Below are positions 11,501-26,500 of a DNA stretch of 64,000 bases, one piece after another (position 1 is the stretch's first letter; the number at the start of each line of letters is the position of its first letter). The notes under the pieces were generated by a model. The model was given only the letters and a program-made list of their open reading frames with translations, was not told the origin of the DNA and did no database searches. This DNA is from Platycnemis pennipes (lineage: Eukaryota > Arthropoda > Insecta > Odonata > Platycnemididae): positions 8,252,494 through 8,316,493 of the forward strand of contig OW121853.1 of the NCBI GenBank assembly GCA_933228895.1, written 5' to 3'. The position numbers and the translations under genes are program-made.

Positions 11501-14500
11501 TGTCATGTCTCCCCCAGTTTCAAAGCTTATGGTTTATTATGTTTTGATGAAATTTGAAACCATTTAGCCTCTTGTTGGTAGGAATCTAAGTTATAGATTT
11601 ACAACTATGTAAACCATACATGCTCAATTATAGTTTGACCCCTGATTTTTCTCAAAAAATGTAAGTTTGTTACTATCTTGAGTACAGCCGACCCACAATT
11701 GCTTGATTGTTTTTAAGGATTTTGAATCAAACTCATTAATGATTCAATGCAAGTGTCCCTAGCTTAACACGATATTCACTGTTAAATGATTAGAATGCTG
11801 ATTATATTGGACTGTATGGTCCCGACTATATAAATGCTACATGAAGTAGAATGATTCTGAAAAATTTAAGTTAGCTGATTTCTGAGGCGAATTCCGAGCA
11901 ATTGAAATTGGCCTCTTACATGTCTGCCTCTATCCTTGAGAAGGTTACCTGCGCAGTGCTGTATGGAAATAAATCCTACAGGGAAATATCTTGGGCATCC
12001 CATCACCTCCTTGCAAGTTATAATAAATAGAACTTTCTCTGTCCCAATATATATGAGTCATTCCATGTCAATTTGACCAGGTGATTGCCCTAGGGAAACT
12101 GATTTTGACCAAACCTGGCATAATGTCATCATTTGATAGGAAAATGAAACCCCCAAAGCCATTTTGCGAAACTGTAACCGTTGACGAGAAATTGCAACGT
12201 TGCAAAATTCAAATTTTGCAAAAGTGACTACACATTTTATGGTATATCTCCAAGAATATTAAAGCTACAGGAGTGCACAAGGGCTTATTTTAAAGGTATT
12301 GAATTGGACAAAAAAAATAATTTTATAAAATATAAACAATTTTGCCTATAAATATTTAAAATTTTTGAAATCTATGTATCTATGTCTCTATACCCTTGAT
12401 TTCACTCATTTTTTTATATGTTGTGGATACAACCCTTCTCTACAAATTAAAAAGGTTTGCCAGAGGTAATATTTCATTTAAGAAAGAAAAATATTTTTGA
12501 GTGTGAGCATAATGCCGGCCGGTCATTAGGCTAACAGTAGACCCTATGGTACTCTGGTGTCTTCAGATCTCAGCAACTCTCTCTTTCTTCTTCTTATCAC
12601 CAATTACTACTGTATACATGCTCTTAAATCCCTTTTGCCCATGTCGTTCACCATTCACTTCCCGTAGATGTGACCACCGCCCTAGAATACACAAGGACAG
12701 TGAGGACCTTAGAGCGGTCAGCGTCAGAGAGCAATAGACAGACGTCATCTTGCCTTTGGTTTCCGATACTACAAACTGTTTTAATTTTTTAAAACTGATA
12801 TTTACTTGATCAATGGAAGGTGTTTGATCCTGCGTATTCAAAGTCTCTTTCAAACTGCTTTTTTTTTCCTGGGAGTACTGACTAGTTTTCTTCTCTTGGT
12901 TTCAATAGTTTCGCTCTCTTTCACGGTACTTATACATGCCTCTGACAGTGACCCTACACATGTATTTGGTGATGGAATACCATGTAAATGTCCAGCTGCA
13001 CCATAATCGGTGTTCTGGCAGTCCTCACTTTTTTCTTTTTGCATACTTAATTTCACATCCATCCATTTCATTATTCATCAGCCAACTGTATCCATTTTCC
13101 CTTTGCTCCTGTCTCATTCATAGTTCAAATCAAACAAAATATAAAACTGCTGTATACATTCTTCTCTTCCATATCTTACTGGACATATCTCATGCAGCTT
13201 TTGGTGCTCAGTTGGCTGTGGCATCAGTTAACCAAGGTTTATGTTGTGTGTGGGAAATGGTGTATGTTTTTTTCAGAACCAGCTATTTAGATCAAAATCC
13301 ATGCTAATATGTGATTGTGATGCTAATATGTAGAGGTCCGTGAAAGTGGTTTTATTTTTTGTTAAAATTCGTTTTAAAACTATGTGATTTCGGTGTTATA
13401 GAAAATCTTGGCGGTGTTATTATAATGTTACAATTTTTGCGGATTTCTAGGCATTTTATTATTTTTGGTACATATTTTGTGAATGCTTATACTTTTATTA
13501 AGCATTTTACATAACAAGAAAGGCGCCTTTCTTGTTCGGCGCCTTCTTTCACTGCGCAGTGAAAGAAGCACGCATAACTAAACACAATCGGAAACAAGGA
13601 AACTTGAACTGTGGGTGTGTCGAAATGATTTTTTTTTGCATTGAAGCTCAGTGGAGCGCCGAATATCCGACGATCAACTGCCAATAAGTAGCACCCCCTC
13701 TCCTCCTATCTTTTCTGTTACTTCCCCCCTTGCCTCAACTGCTAGCGCTTCCGTTCCCGGATAGCGGCCGTGTTTAAGTCTGCAAAATTGTTACATTAGG
13801 CTCACACTAAAGGTTTTCCTGCAACAAGTTATCCAATTACGCTGTCTACTGCGTCGCGGTGAGTCAACGGAATTACTGCTCGGCATTGACGCGTGCGCGC
13901 GGGCGCGTGAGCTTATATTTCCGATCTTCCGCGGCCGTGTTCAGCACATTATTGGTTCAGAATATCTAATTCTTCAGGAGAGCAAGCGCATCATTCTAGA
14001 TATTTCCGAGAATTTCAGGATTGATAAATGTGAATCGAAGAGAGAGGCGGTGATTAATTTAACGGCAAATTCCGGCGGAGACATCACTACAGTGCGCGAT
14101 ATTACGCGAATGCGATATGCGCGAGACAAAACAAGCCAATTGACTTTTGAATCGTAATGAGATAGAGCGAATGAACGTCATCAGCGTTAAACAATGAAGG
14201 CTTAGACTAGAATCGATTATGACTCTTTACATGTGATTTTTTCGCTAATTCACGTAAAAATCGCGAAAAAGACGAAATTTCGATTTATTTCCCGATTTCG
14301 CGATAATCAATGAAGGCTTAGACTTTAATCGATTATGACTCTTTACATGTGATTTTTTCGCTAATTCCCGTAAAAATCGCGAAAAAGACGAAATTTCGAT
14401 TTATTTCCCGATTTCGCGATAATCAATGAAGGCTTAGACTTTAATCGATTATGACTCTTTACATGTGATTTTTTCGCTAATTCACGTAAAAATCGCGAAA

Positions 14501-17500
14501 AAGGCGAAATTTCGTTTTATTTCGCGATATTTCGCGATATCGCGTCTCGCGAATTTCACGGATCTCTACTAATATGTAACCCCTCATTAGTTCTGGCTCA
14601 ATTCATATTTTATACTGCAAGTAAATAAAAAAAACTTACTTGTTCCTTCTGCCAGCTTAAGTTGGTGAGTGTACGTTTGATAGGCAGTAAACATTTTCAC
14701 GTGACTCCCCTCAAGGTTGGGTGTTGTTTTGATACACCTTGCTTCAAACAGAGGGGGTGGGTGAATATATTGTGAAGCACATACATCTCTTTATTTTCAT
14801 ACTAAAATAACTGTATATGCATACTTACTAATTTAAATCCATAAAAGTGAAATAAAAATATGTCGGTACAGCTTGTGTTGGATTTTTTGAACTAGCAGGA
14901 AAATTTTCTCTTTCAGATGCTGAAAAGCAACACACAATGAATCTGTTTTTAGGGCTCTTTATTCCTGAGGAAGGAAAAATGCCCATTTGGGAGCAAGTGA
15001 ATGATTATTATCTGCATCACCCTCAAACCTATCCCAAAAAGAAGTAAGTGGACCAATATCAAACATACCTATGGCTCTGGACTCATAATTTGGCTGTCAT
15101 GAACCAAAATTAGTGGTTAGAAATGTTCAGTGGTTATTTTAATCTAGCTTAAATCCAGGATACATTGTTGGGTGGACTTACATTTTCACTTGGGATATAT
15201 GCAGATGGATCATTGAATCAAATTCAATGTGGGGTAATGCAGTTTGATATGCAACTGTTTTTGTGAAAATCTATTCCATATCCACATGGCCTGCAATTGG
15301 TTGTTAACAATATGTGATCAAGGGAGTAGTAAGCATGTTGTAACCAATGCTGAAAACATTTTAATTTGTATCAGTCCTGATTGAGGTGGAGAGATTTATT
15401 TTTAGTAATTTATTTATGTTGCCTCTCGTTGGTGTGCAGGCTAGGACGGTTGACGCAATGGTGGGACCGGAGGGTCGTTGAGTGCCTGCCTCGTGCCTCT
15501 GATGAAGTCTGGAAAGAGTGCGCTCAAATTGTCAAGCTAAGTTTGTGGGTTGGTGATGATCAGGTGGATGCCTATTTGGATTACTATCGACCACATGAGT
15601 TCAGTGTTCTCTCTGACGATCCAGCATATAAAATAAGCCATTCAGTGAGGTATGTTGTTTTATCATTTAGTTCTTATTCTGGTATTCTAGTGAAAAATGC
15701 ATGCTTCTTGGGAAGTAGTGCTAGCCAATCTAAGCATGGCTATTCGGAGTGCATGGGTGATAATGTAGTGAGCAGTATTGAAGCATGTTTTGAATAGCTG
15801 TAGTCTCCAGCTTCCCTGCCCATTCCCTCAAGAGGCCACATCAGCAAAGAGCGGAAAGGTTAGCAAGGCAAAGAGAGGAAAATGGCGTCTTGGATTAATG
15901 CTGTGTCCAGACACAAAATGCCTAGAAAGATCAATTCCAAGGTATGCCACTCAAACTCACAGGGTGGCGATCGTCAGGGAAAACCGGGAAAACCTGGAAT
16001 GGGGAATATGCATGAAATTTGTTTCTCGAAGATTAATGATGCGAAATTTTCTCACCAATTTTAATATATAAGCCAAATTTTTCTACGCCCACCACAAAGA
16101 TTATTGAATGGTATTCAAATGTTCCCGGAAACTGACGAAAGTCATGTGACCTGAAACGCCTTCTGATGTCACTGCACGGTATAGGTTCCATGTTGCTATG
16201 GAGATAGACATTTATTTTTAAAGAAAATGAAGTGAATATATTATTTTGAAGTTTTTAGCTGTTTCTGGAACGAAACGATGACTGAAAAAATAGTTAAAAG
16301 AGCACATTCTGACTATTTCCTTTGGTTGACTCCCTTATGGCGGCGTTCTTCTTAAAAAAAAACAGTGATTGCATAAACGTAGTAGAAATTCTTGGGCACT
16401 AAACAGGCATTATATAATTAATGGATGATTGCTCGTTGCCATCCATACTACGTAAATAAAAAATCGAAATACAATCGTTCATTGCATTAAACAAATGAGA
16501 TAAATACATACGTTATTGCCAAGTATTCTTTTAACAACTTACCTCCACGCATAAGCGGATAAACAACGCCCATAGTGTTACCGTGCCGTGACTTCATGCG
16601 ATGACATCATGTTTTTAAGTTGCCAAAAACGTACAGTTTTCAAAGAGTGATTGATATCTTTGTAACACAACCTTATTCTTCAGCAAAATTTTCGCCAAGC
16701 CCATTTTAGCTAATAAACATCACATTAAAATAGTTATAACAAATAGTGCATGTTCCCCATTGTCAGGGAATTTTGAATTTCTGGAAAAGTCAGGGAATTC
16801 TTGTAACAGTTGGGGAGAAACTGAGATAGGAAATTCTCATTATTTTTCTACCATTGCGTTTACCAGGCAGTCTTTCCCGCCCTTTATTTCACCAACTAAA
16901 ACTAATGTCTGTCGCTGATGTGCATAGAATAACCCCCATCAATTTGTTTAACATTCACTTGTGAATCTTAGTTATTTAGTTGTGAATCAGTCGTGCATAG
17001 AGATGGGTAAATTACGGTAATTTTCTAAAATTACCGTAATTTTCCGGTAATTTTAAGTTTTCAGTTTTAAGTTTTGGACTGCAAATCCTTATCAGAGGAC
17101 TCAAAACGAAATCAAATAGCATTGAGATATAAATGCCTACGCTTACATCAAACATATCACGACGTTTATCTATTATAAGACATTAAAAAAATTAAAAGGA
17201 AGTTGGCAGCAACACGCAATTTGCCTCTCTTTTGTCACACTATGAGAAATTTTCGTTCCAAAGACATACCTCTGCACAATATGCATTTGTTATTTTACTC
17301 TGAATTAATTGGAATTAATCATGGACACAATGTAAACAAAATCGTTTTAGCTTCTTAATTTATAATATCACCCATTCCAATGGTTTCTTAGTGAGGAAGA
17401 AGTTTTCTAAAAAAGAACTTTTCTGAAAATTACCGTTTATTACGGTAATTTTCAGGGGTGTTGGTAATTTACGAAAAATACCACGGTAATTTACGAAAAT

Positions 17501-20500
17501 TACCGCGGTAATTTACCAAGTTGCCCATCTCTAGTCATGCAGTATATCCCTTTTGTATATCCTTTATGCGATATTTGCCGTGTTAAAATTCATGATCACC
17601 ATGTATTTCGCTCATCACAAGGAATCAGAGGCTATGTTGTTCGGAAGATTTTACCTCACATTTTTTTTAACTTCCGAGACTCAGGTCGAGAGGTAGCTGG
17701 AGCACACTAGCTCGCAGTAGCACGTAGCTCGTAGTATAGGTGCTTGCAGTTATAAAAATATGAGACGATGATTATTAAATCGGTAATACAGTATGATCAC
17801 ACGTGTAAACACAGTCTTATGTAAGATCATCTTCGATTCCCATACCTTCGTGTGACAGTAAGAAGAGTCCTCCTCCCCTCCTCACCTCAACGTAATTATT
17901 GAATGGCCCCCTTAGCTCCCTCTCGAGGCAATTTAGCCAGGTCACAAACCAACTCAAATATGATATTCCTGAATATGATGCTGCCGCTGCTAATTGCCTC
18001 CTGTTTTTGCTTGCAGTGGCACGCTTACTTTGTGTTTATACAAATATTTTTACATTTTTGGTTCCATCTTACAATCAAGGGGTTATAACCATGTTAATCA
18101 AATATTTATTTGCTTCTGAAGGTCACACCTGCTATCCGATTTTGAACTAGTGCAACAACTTGGCTTTGGTTTGTATTTTTCGTGCACCTTACTGATAACT
18201 GTGCCGTAGTCCGCCAGTAAATTGGTCATTAACTTTCCCTTCAGTGCCTTTTCAGTAATCCTCAACTTCCCAGAACTACCACGACACGCGACCTCTTTTT
18301 TGAAGAATTAGACATTATCAATTTGTAATTTTACCGAAGGAAACATACACATACTGCTGAAGATTGCTCGCCTGGGTCACGCCAACGCTCGCATTGGATC
18401 AAGGGACTCAGGACAGGGGATTAGTGGCTTCTCTTTTTGTTACGTCTTAGGTAGAATCTACTATTATGCAGAATTTTTTACATCCATTTATATCTTCAAC
18501 TATGACTTCTGTAACCATTGAAGCCATAATAGACACCAAATCTAAAATATTTTTGTAACTTAGAAAATTTGAGACCGGTTTCTTTTTTTTCCATCTCACC
18601 TTTTCTATTTTGTCACATACATCCTCACATCATGGTTGCGTTTTGCTAATAGCCAAAAGAGTTTTGGTAATTTTCCTTCAGCAACTGTATTTTTTCTAAA
18701 TGCCAGCATTTCATCTATGAGATACGTACAGCAATCAATTACTATTGAAAGAACTTCCCTGTAATGTTTAGTATTTGCACGTTCTTTTTCGGGTAAAGCT
18801 TTTGATGTATTCTTCCCAGTAATCTGCTGTAGTCCGGCAATTTCGCATATAAATGTATTTTGGAAGTTTCTCATTTCTTAATGTCACGAAGAAAATGACC
18901 AGCTCCCCATCCTTGAATTCTATTTCCCGATGACCACATAATTTGTTGATTTGGGAGTGCAAAAAGGAGGCAATGTAAACAATAAGCTGAATCATTTTTT
19001 TGCTGTAAACAAGCCATTCTCTTTTCTTTTTCGTGCCATCTGGTAATTTATATGTTCGCCAAATGATCCGAATTGACAGCTGGATAATCATAGTTTGGGT
19101 CGAGATCTATATTTTCTAGCCTCAATCTGAATTCAATATCTGTTGTTTTCAATCTTTCTCTGCTGTAAGTGGAAGGGTCATATGGATCCTCTTTGTCCTC
19201 TTCATTGTTATTGACTGTTGAATCTCTAAAATGCTGGAACTGGCTCTTCAAGTGAAATCTCAGGACTAGCTCCACCAACAGCAGGGGCTCTTGATGCAAG
19301 ATTAGATGTATCTACCACAACATGTTGTTCTAAAGAAATGTCATGTGTATTGGTCTAAACTGAATTTTTAGGATGATCAATATTTGGATGATGATGAGTT
19401 GTAGGATAATTAGGAGTTTCATTGCAGTTAGTTGCAAAATATTCTTTTAAAAATCTCACAACTACAGGATGTAAAATGGGATTGATAACATGTAAAAATT
19501 GCATTTTAAAGTGAAATTCCTTAAAATTCTTTTCATTTAAATTGTCATATTCTTTCACAATATGATTGAAGCTTTATTCCATATTGCTGTTATTTACTAT
19601 AAAATGAAAATGATGAAAGAATTATGTTTGCAACATTGTACTACAGTAACCCTAATTTGCAGGTTATTTTCACTCACTTTTGTGTGAACGCTTAATCCAG
19701 ACACACGTATTATATTTTAGCTTTGGATCAAGAACATTGCACAAATGCAAAGCAATTTCTTTATTGATTCAGAAAAGTTTTATAAATACATTATCCATGA
19801 AAAGGCATTATATGAGTCACAAAGGTCTATTCGTTCTCCTCTCATATTCTGCATTTCCTCTAAATACAATTCTCTGAAGAGGTTTGCTCATTGGTCGTTT
19901 CAAAACACTAGCACCATTTTTAGAGCCTATGCTGCTGCGGAGATGCCAAATGCCAGCCTTCATGGTGGTACATAAAATAACGACCCGGAAGTCAACAGAA
20001 TTGCAGACTCCCTTCGAGCTCTTAATAATTGAAATTGCTAAATTTAATGACCGTCTAGGAAGATAAAAGAGCCAGACTCACTACTGTTGATAACACTCAG
20101 AAAATGGAAAATTGGCATTTAACGATGGTTGACAAAAGTTACAGATATGCCTCCCAGGTCCCTACTTAAGTGATCAGTGGAGAGGTCTTCCTTAGTACTC
20201 CATCTATCTGATGGAAGTGTGTTGACTCTTTGGTGTCTTTCATTGGCAGTAGGCTAATGTGGACACCTGCTTTCCACTGATTCTTAATGCTGTGAAAGAC
20301 CTTAATTTTGAAGCCTCTCAATTAAATAACAGAACAAAATGACGATGAACAATATAACCTATGGCATTGAAGATGTAACAAAATCTTGGAGGCTTTAGAA
20401 AAAAGTCTCCTCAGCGTCAGAAAATAGGTGGATATTTCTATTGAATTTAAACTAATTTTATTCTCTGTGCACTAACATGCCAACTAGTTAAGAAGAGGGA

Positions 20501-23500
20501 CAAATGACTGTCATATAGTTATTTCAGCCTAGTCATTATCAGTTATTAATGAGGTATAGTTTTTACTGGATGGCAACCTAGGATCACCTAGTGATCAACT
20601 TTTAAGTTTATTTTCCTGGTTGAGGGTTACTCACACTGCGCAAAGGCACCTGATATACTTAGGGTAAGGGGTCAGCTCCCTTCTCTGGGATTCTAATTTG
20701 AAATGCCGAAGAAAAAATACTACCTTACCTGGGTGAAGTCATTTTTAGTACTTGATGGTTTTTGGAGGGTGGCTGGTAGATTTTATCAGTAGGTAACAAG
20801 AACTGCATGAGATATAATTGTCAAAAATGCTACCTTACCTGGGTGAAGTCATTTTTAGTACTTGATGGTTTTTGGAGGGTGGCTGGAAGATAATATCAGT
20901 AACAAGAACTGCATGAGATATAATTGTATATTTGAAAGATTTTCTCTATCTTGGGAGCAGAACTTTGCTTGATGGGGAGGAAGCAACATTGGACAAGAAA
21001 AAATGAGCATTAACATGTAAACTGCAATGAAATTCCTCTGAATAAAGTGAATTTTTTATTACTGTTCAAAACTGTGAAACTTGTTTTTACTGTCATCTGT
21101 AAGGATATTGTCCATAACTAACGTGATAATATTTGAATATTCAACTGAGCATTGCATTCCTGTGTGATTTGAACAGGGATTTCATGCCCCACTTCACCAC
21201 CAACTTCAGTCCCTTCACGGTGAGGGTGAGACCGGGGAGGCGTAGGGAGGAGAGTTCAGCGGGAGGCGAGAGAACCAAGAACCCATCGCTCACTGGCCAG
21301 AGCTCCACCAGCTCGACAAACTCCAGTGACGACAGGTCAGCTCAGTGCGGTCTCTGCATTGTGCAGTTTTTGTCTTTATTTTATCCTGCATGCATTCCAT
21401 AAAAACTAGGCATTCGTTAAGCATTTGCCTGTAGTGTAATGCTGTGATATTTTCCCTGTTATTAGTTATATACTTAAAGTCGAAGCCGTCTTGTTCCCCT
21501 TTGTAACATTTGATACAGGCTGCATTTGAATTATGTCGTATTTGAGTTTTATATTCATGAGCCACTGTGAATGTTACTTCAGTTTCCATTGAAGTAAAAG
21601 CTTCTAGAGGTGAAAGTGTATTACCCTCCAGCAACTGGAATAACCAGCAGTTGATGGAACAAGGAGGAAGTGATAAGGAGATTGGCCAAGAGGGCATTCT
21701 ACCAAAAGAAGAATTTTCTTACCGCCGGGAATACAAGCTTGAAAGTATGGAAACTTTTCAGTTGGGAAGCAAGAAAACTTGAAAGTAAGGAAACTGGAAG
21801 CTTTGGACAAGTTGTATCACAGAAGAATGATGAAGATAAAAATGGATCTGTCATGTCTCCTACGAAGAAGTACTGAGATGAAGGGAAGAAAAGAGAAGTC
21901 TTCTTTAGAAACCTTTGTGTAGAAGACAGGACTACATTGTTGAAAATATCCCGAGACACGATGGTCTGATGAAGACAATCGACCACTGAGGGAGACCACT
22001 GAGTAATTGGTTAGGTTGGCAAAGCAGGCTGTCTACTGTAATGGTGGCCAGTCTAATTTCCTGACTGTGAAACATGGAGTGCCACAGGGTTCAGTCCTCG
22101 GTCCTCTTCTTTTTCTTGTAATTATTAATGATCTTTCATTTAATGTTTCTACTGATAGTGTGATATATGCTGACGATACAACCTTTCTTCAGAAGTGTAA
22201 TGATCAAAGTGAAATGAGCTCACTTTCTTTGAGAACTTTAACTGAGGCCAACTGCTGGTTTGCGGCCAACAGTCTTTTTCTTAATACTGATAAAACTCAA
22301 CAACTTCTCTGCAGTCTAAAAAGTATTGAGATTGACAATGATCCTGTGAAGCTCTTAGGTTTCTATATTGATGGAAAACTGACATGGAAAACTCATATTT
22401 TAAACATTAGTAAAAAGCTGTCTAGAGCCCTATACTTGCTTCGGAAATTAAAACATTACATAAGTGATGACTACTTAAGGTCAGCATACTATGCGTTTTT
22501 TCACAGTATAATTACTTATGGTATCAGACTGTGGGGGCATGTTCATGATACTCAATCAATTTTGTTATTACAAAAAAAGGCATTACGGATCCTGTGTAGT
22601 GCAGGCCCTAGAGAGACATGTCGACCCCTATTCAAGCAAATGCATATTTTGACAATCTATGGCCAGTATATACTACAAACTTTATTGCATATTAAACATA
22701 ACATTCATTCATACTTTTCCAGGTCTCAGATTCATGCACATGACACCAGATCTAAAAATAATTTAGAAACTGACCATTGTAGGCTAGTAAAGACCTACAA
22801 CAACTCCGATAACTTGGGTATTAAATTCTTCAACAGGCTTCCATGTAATGCAATTTCAGTCACTAATGAAAGGTTTAAGTCTTTAATTTATGTATGGCTC
22901 TGTAACAACCCATTGTATTCCATTCAGGAATACTTTGACCTAGAATTTAATAATATTGTATTGTGATTTCTTATTATTAAATGTGTATGTACATGATATA
23001 TTTTTTTGTATTCTGACGACATTCTCATGTATTTTCATAACATAGCATGAATGAATAAAGATATTATTATTATTATTATTATTAAAGGTAGACCTTGTAT
23101 GAGGTGTATGGAGCAAATACAGCCAAGAATATATAGGAGAAGAATTTGACAGAATGAAAAGGTTAGCTGATAGAAGATTCGAGTGGAGAATACTTTGGAT
23201 TGATAAATAGTGAAGATGATGATGGTGAAGGCGTTTTGAATAGACTTGTGTAGAATGCCATCAAAACCACAAGGTGTTTACTAGAAGAACGTTCGGGCCC
23301 AGAAAGGCCATTTGAGGAGAAAGAAACTGCTAGCCTAGGACTGCCTCTCAACAGTTCAATGCCCAACAGATGGAATCAACCAAGAAACCAATTTCTCCGA
23401 GTCAAAGACAACTTGGGTCTCAATATGCCTGAGGTTTGCAGCATTAATCACAAATGTGGAGGTATATGTACAGGAGAGACTGGCTGCTCTTCTCATGTAA

Positions 23501-26500
23501 ATCCATGGGTTCTCTTTCATCTAATCTACATTCCTATTATGTATTCATTTCCTGGAATTTTATACTTGCAGCATCTTTGTGGTGTGGATGGGAAGACCAC
23601 ACACATTTCATTAGAGCTCCATGCCTCATGGTGCACACTTGGAGCTTATTTTGGGTTCACCAGTGATTTGATTTTCATGCAAAATGCGTTGGTGTTTGTG
23701 GCCATTAGATTTTTTTTTCAGCTGCCCCGAAATATTGGCATTGTACATAGTGAGTCATTAATTTTTAGCCACTAAGAAACAGTAGGCAAATGCTCCTGAA
23801 ACAGATATCCTATCTGTGCTTGCTGTGGCTGAATGAATCATTAAATCATTTCAAGTTCTTCAATTTTCATAGGTAGGAATCATTCAGTCTCTTGTAACGA
23901 ACCCTATTCAAATAAGGAGATTCAAGTTTGCCTTCAACTCTTTGTCTTTGATTCATTCTATGTCAAACCCCCGTCATTGTAAAGAGGGGTTTGATTGGGT
24001 AAAAAGGAATTTGGCTCATTTTGCCTGCCATTTTATAAAAGGTGCTTAATTCTTCCGGTATAGGTTTTGGGTGTGCTAATTTTGTAGTGATATTTGACAG
24101 TCATGGTAAGGGGCTGGTGATTTACAGCTTAATCTTTCTCCTTAGAATTAGTGTATGCCTAATAATATTTCAGTCTTTGTGAACTAGGATTCAATTGATT
24201 CTAATGAGCCTTCATCAGTCTCTACTTGGTTGTTAGTAGTTCCTTTTAAATGAATAAGCAAGTGGCTCCACCTTCTACCTTATTGTCTTTCATTGTCCTT
24301 TCCGCATGTAGAATATTATTGATGACTTCCTGCATTATGAAAAGGGAATTGCATTTTCTTTGCTGTTAGCAGAGGATAATCTTTTTTGCTAATTTTATCA
24401 GTTAATGTACTGAAAAAATGAAAAAAATCGTCAAGGGAAAAGTGAACGGGAAGAATGGAAAAGCAAGCCTCGTTTGAGGCATATGGAGCAAGTTGTGAAG
24501 GATGAAAAAGAGAGGAGCTATGTCAATATGAAGAGGTTGGCCGATAGAAGAATCGAGTGGAGGGCTGCGTCAAACCAATCCTAGGATTGTTGACCGATGA
24601 TGATGATACTGAAAACATTAGAGTACATTGGACGAATACTTTTTCTGTTAATCTAAAGCCTTAGTAGTCAGTGTTGCAAAATTTGTCCGTTCACAGCAGC
24701 ATCAATGGAGCGAGTGAGTCGTCTGAGGAGGATGATGACGGTGGCAGGGGAGGTGCTCCTTGTTCATCCACGCATCAACCGCCCTCGTCAAGCAGCATGC
24801 CGTTCGGCAGACCATTGCTGCCCATGGGCCACGAATACAACTTGAAGGCAGTTGAGCCATCAAAAGCAAACCTCACGCTTTATAAAAGGTAAATATAGAG
24901 TATTGAAGATTTTATGGTGAATGTGTTGGATTAGTTCGGTTTCTTTACTTTAGGCCATCATTCATTCATTTACGTGAAGGTCTCAGTTGCTCTGATGTGT
25001 AAAAATGATACTGGTTGCACAATCAGTAATTTTGCTGTAGCCACTCATCAAGAATCAAATTTCCATAGGTTCTCATGATGTTTTTAAAATAATATTTTTC
25101 AATGGTGGGTCCAGCTATGAACAACAAATACATATGTACTTCTTAGGGTTTGAAATTTCTGTTCTGAAAATTCGTAATCTATTAGTATTATTTTATTTTA
25201 TCATTGAAGTATTGTTACATGAATATATCCTCCTCTATTGTTGCATGATATAGTGGACTCTCATTAGCTTGTTTTTGTATGAACCCGAATTCCTGAAAGT
25301 GTTAATGAGGAAAACGTACCAAACAGGGCAGGCCTTCCCGGGCAAGTTGTAGACGTATGTGTGAGTTAACTCTCTGGGGAACAATATGCAGTGAGGATGA
25401 AAAATGGCACAATTTGTTTAGAGTTGCCGAGGGAAGCGTCACTTACGCAGTTGTCATAACAATATGAATAATGCAAATGAAAGGGGATTTTAATACAATA
25501 TGAATTGTACTTTGTCATGATGTTCTTTAAGTTTCAAGTGATGGACTTATATTCGTTTAAGTTTTTCTAGTCGATTTACAAAACCTGGTTTTCTCTGGAA
25601 GCATGCGAACACCTTCGTCTTCAATTTAAAATTCCAAAAGAGAATTTCCATTAACGTCATAACACTTGACCATGCTGCAGCACTTCATTTGCATTTTATA
25701 TTTTTAGAAAACTAGTTCGGAGAGAAGGAGGAAATGCCGAACAATGTATGCCTGTTGAGTAGAACGAGCTTCAGTTTAGTATTGATGGCAGAACTTTAAT
25801 TTTTGTTGCTATTTCAACATGCTTCATATGTGGATTTTCATCTACTTTTGGAAGAAGGTTAAGCTTTTCAATTCATAATTTTCTTTTCATCTCAGACCTT
25901 CCCATGGCTAATTCTAAGCACTTGTCTCACTTTTACCGTCACAAAGTATTGTTGCTTGCATAGTTTTTTTTAACCATAATACCTATTTAAATATTTTTGT
26001 AAGCAATAACAATCTTTTTAATGAAAGATTTAAACCTCTTGCAAGATATCCATCATCAAATCAACCTGTACAGTGAGTATTTTCCTGGGACAAATTTGGT
26101 TTGCTCCTAAAGAGATAACCAAAATGTGCTAACCACTGTTATTTACATGCACTGTGATGTGAACCTGAGGAAACTGAAATGCAAATGAGGAAAGCGTGCT
26201 ATCAAGGAATATCCTTACGAGAGTCCACTGTACGTCCTATTATGTATCTACATGTTACTTTGCTACCACTAGGGCACATGGGGCAGGGAAGGAGAGATCA
26301 CTAGCCGTGAAGGTGACATTTTGCTGAAAATATATTTTTAATGAAATAAAGTGTATATTGTTTTAGAAAGAAATATACATTGTTTTTGCTGTGGTCATAT
26401 ATTGTGCATGATAAATCTATCTCAAATTGTTGGTTTTACCGGTCCTGCTAATGTAGTGTCGGGCTAGAAATGTCTGCAATGTCAGCCTTGAACTCATGCA

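Larger units (their letters stand above)
13331..14568. mobile_element. hAT-type non-autonomous element with 8-bp target duplication
   Basis: The left terminus is TAGAGGTCCGTGAAA and the right terminus, reverse-complemented, is TAGAGATCCGTGAAA (one mismatch in 15). The flanks are identical 8-bp CTAATATG at 13323-13330 and 14569-14576. TAGAG-type ends with an 8-bp duplication define hAT. The 1238-bp interior has no transposase. It contains two perfect palindromes near the left end and a 116-bp tandem repeat near the right end. It sits in a FIG4 intron. Confidence 0.9.
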
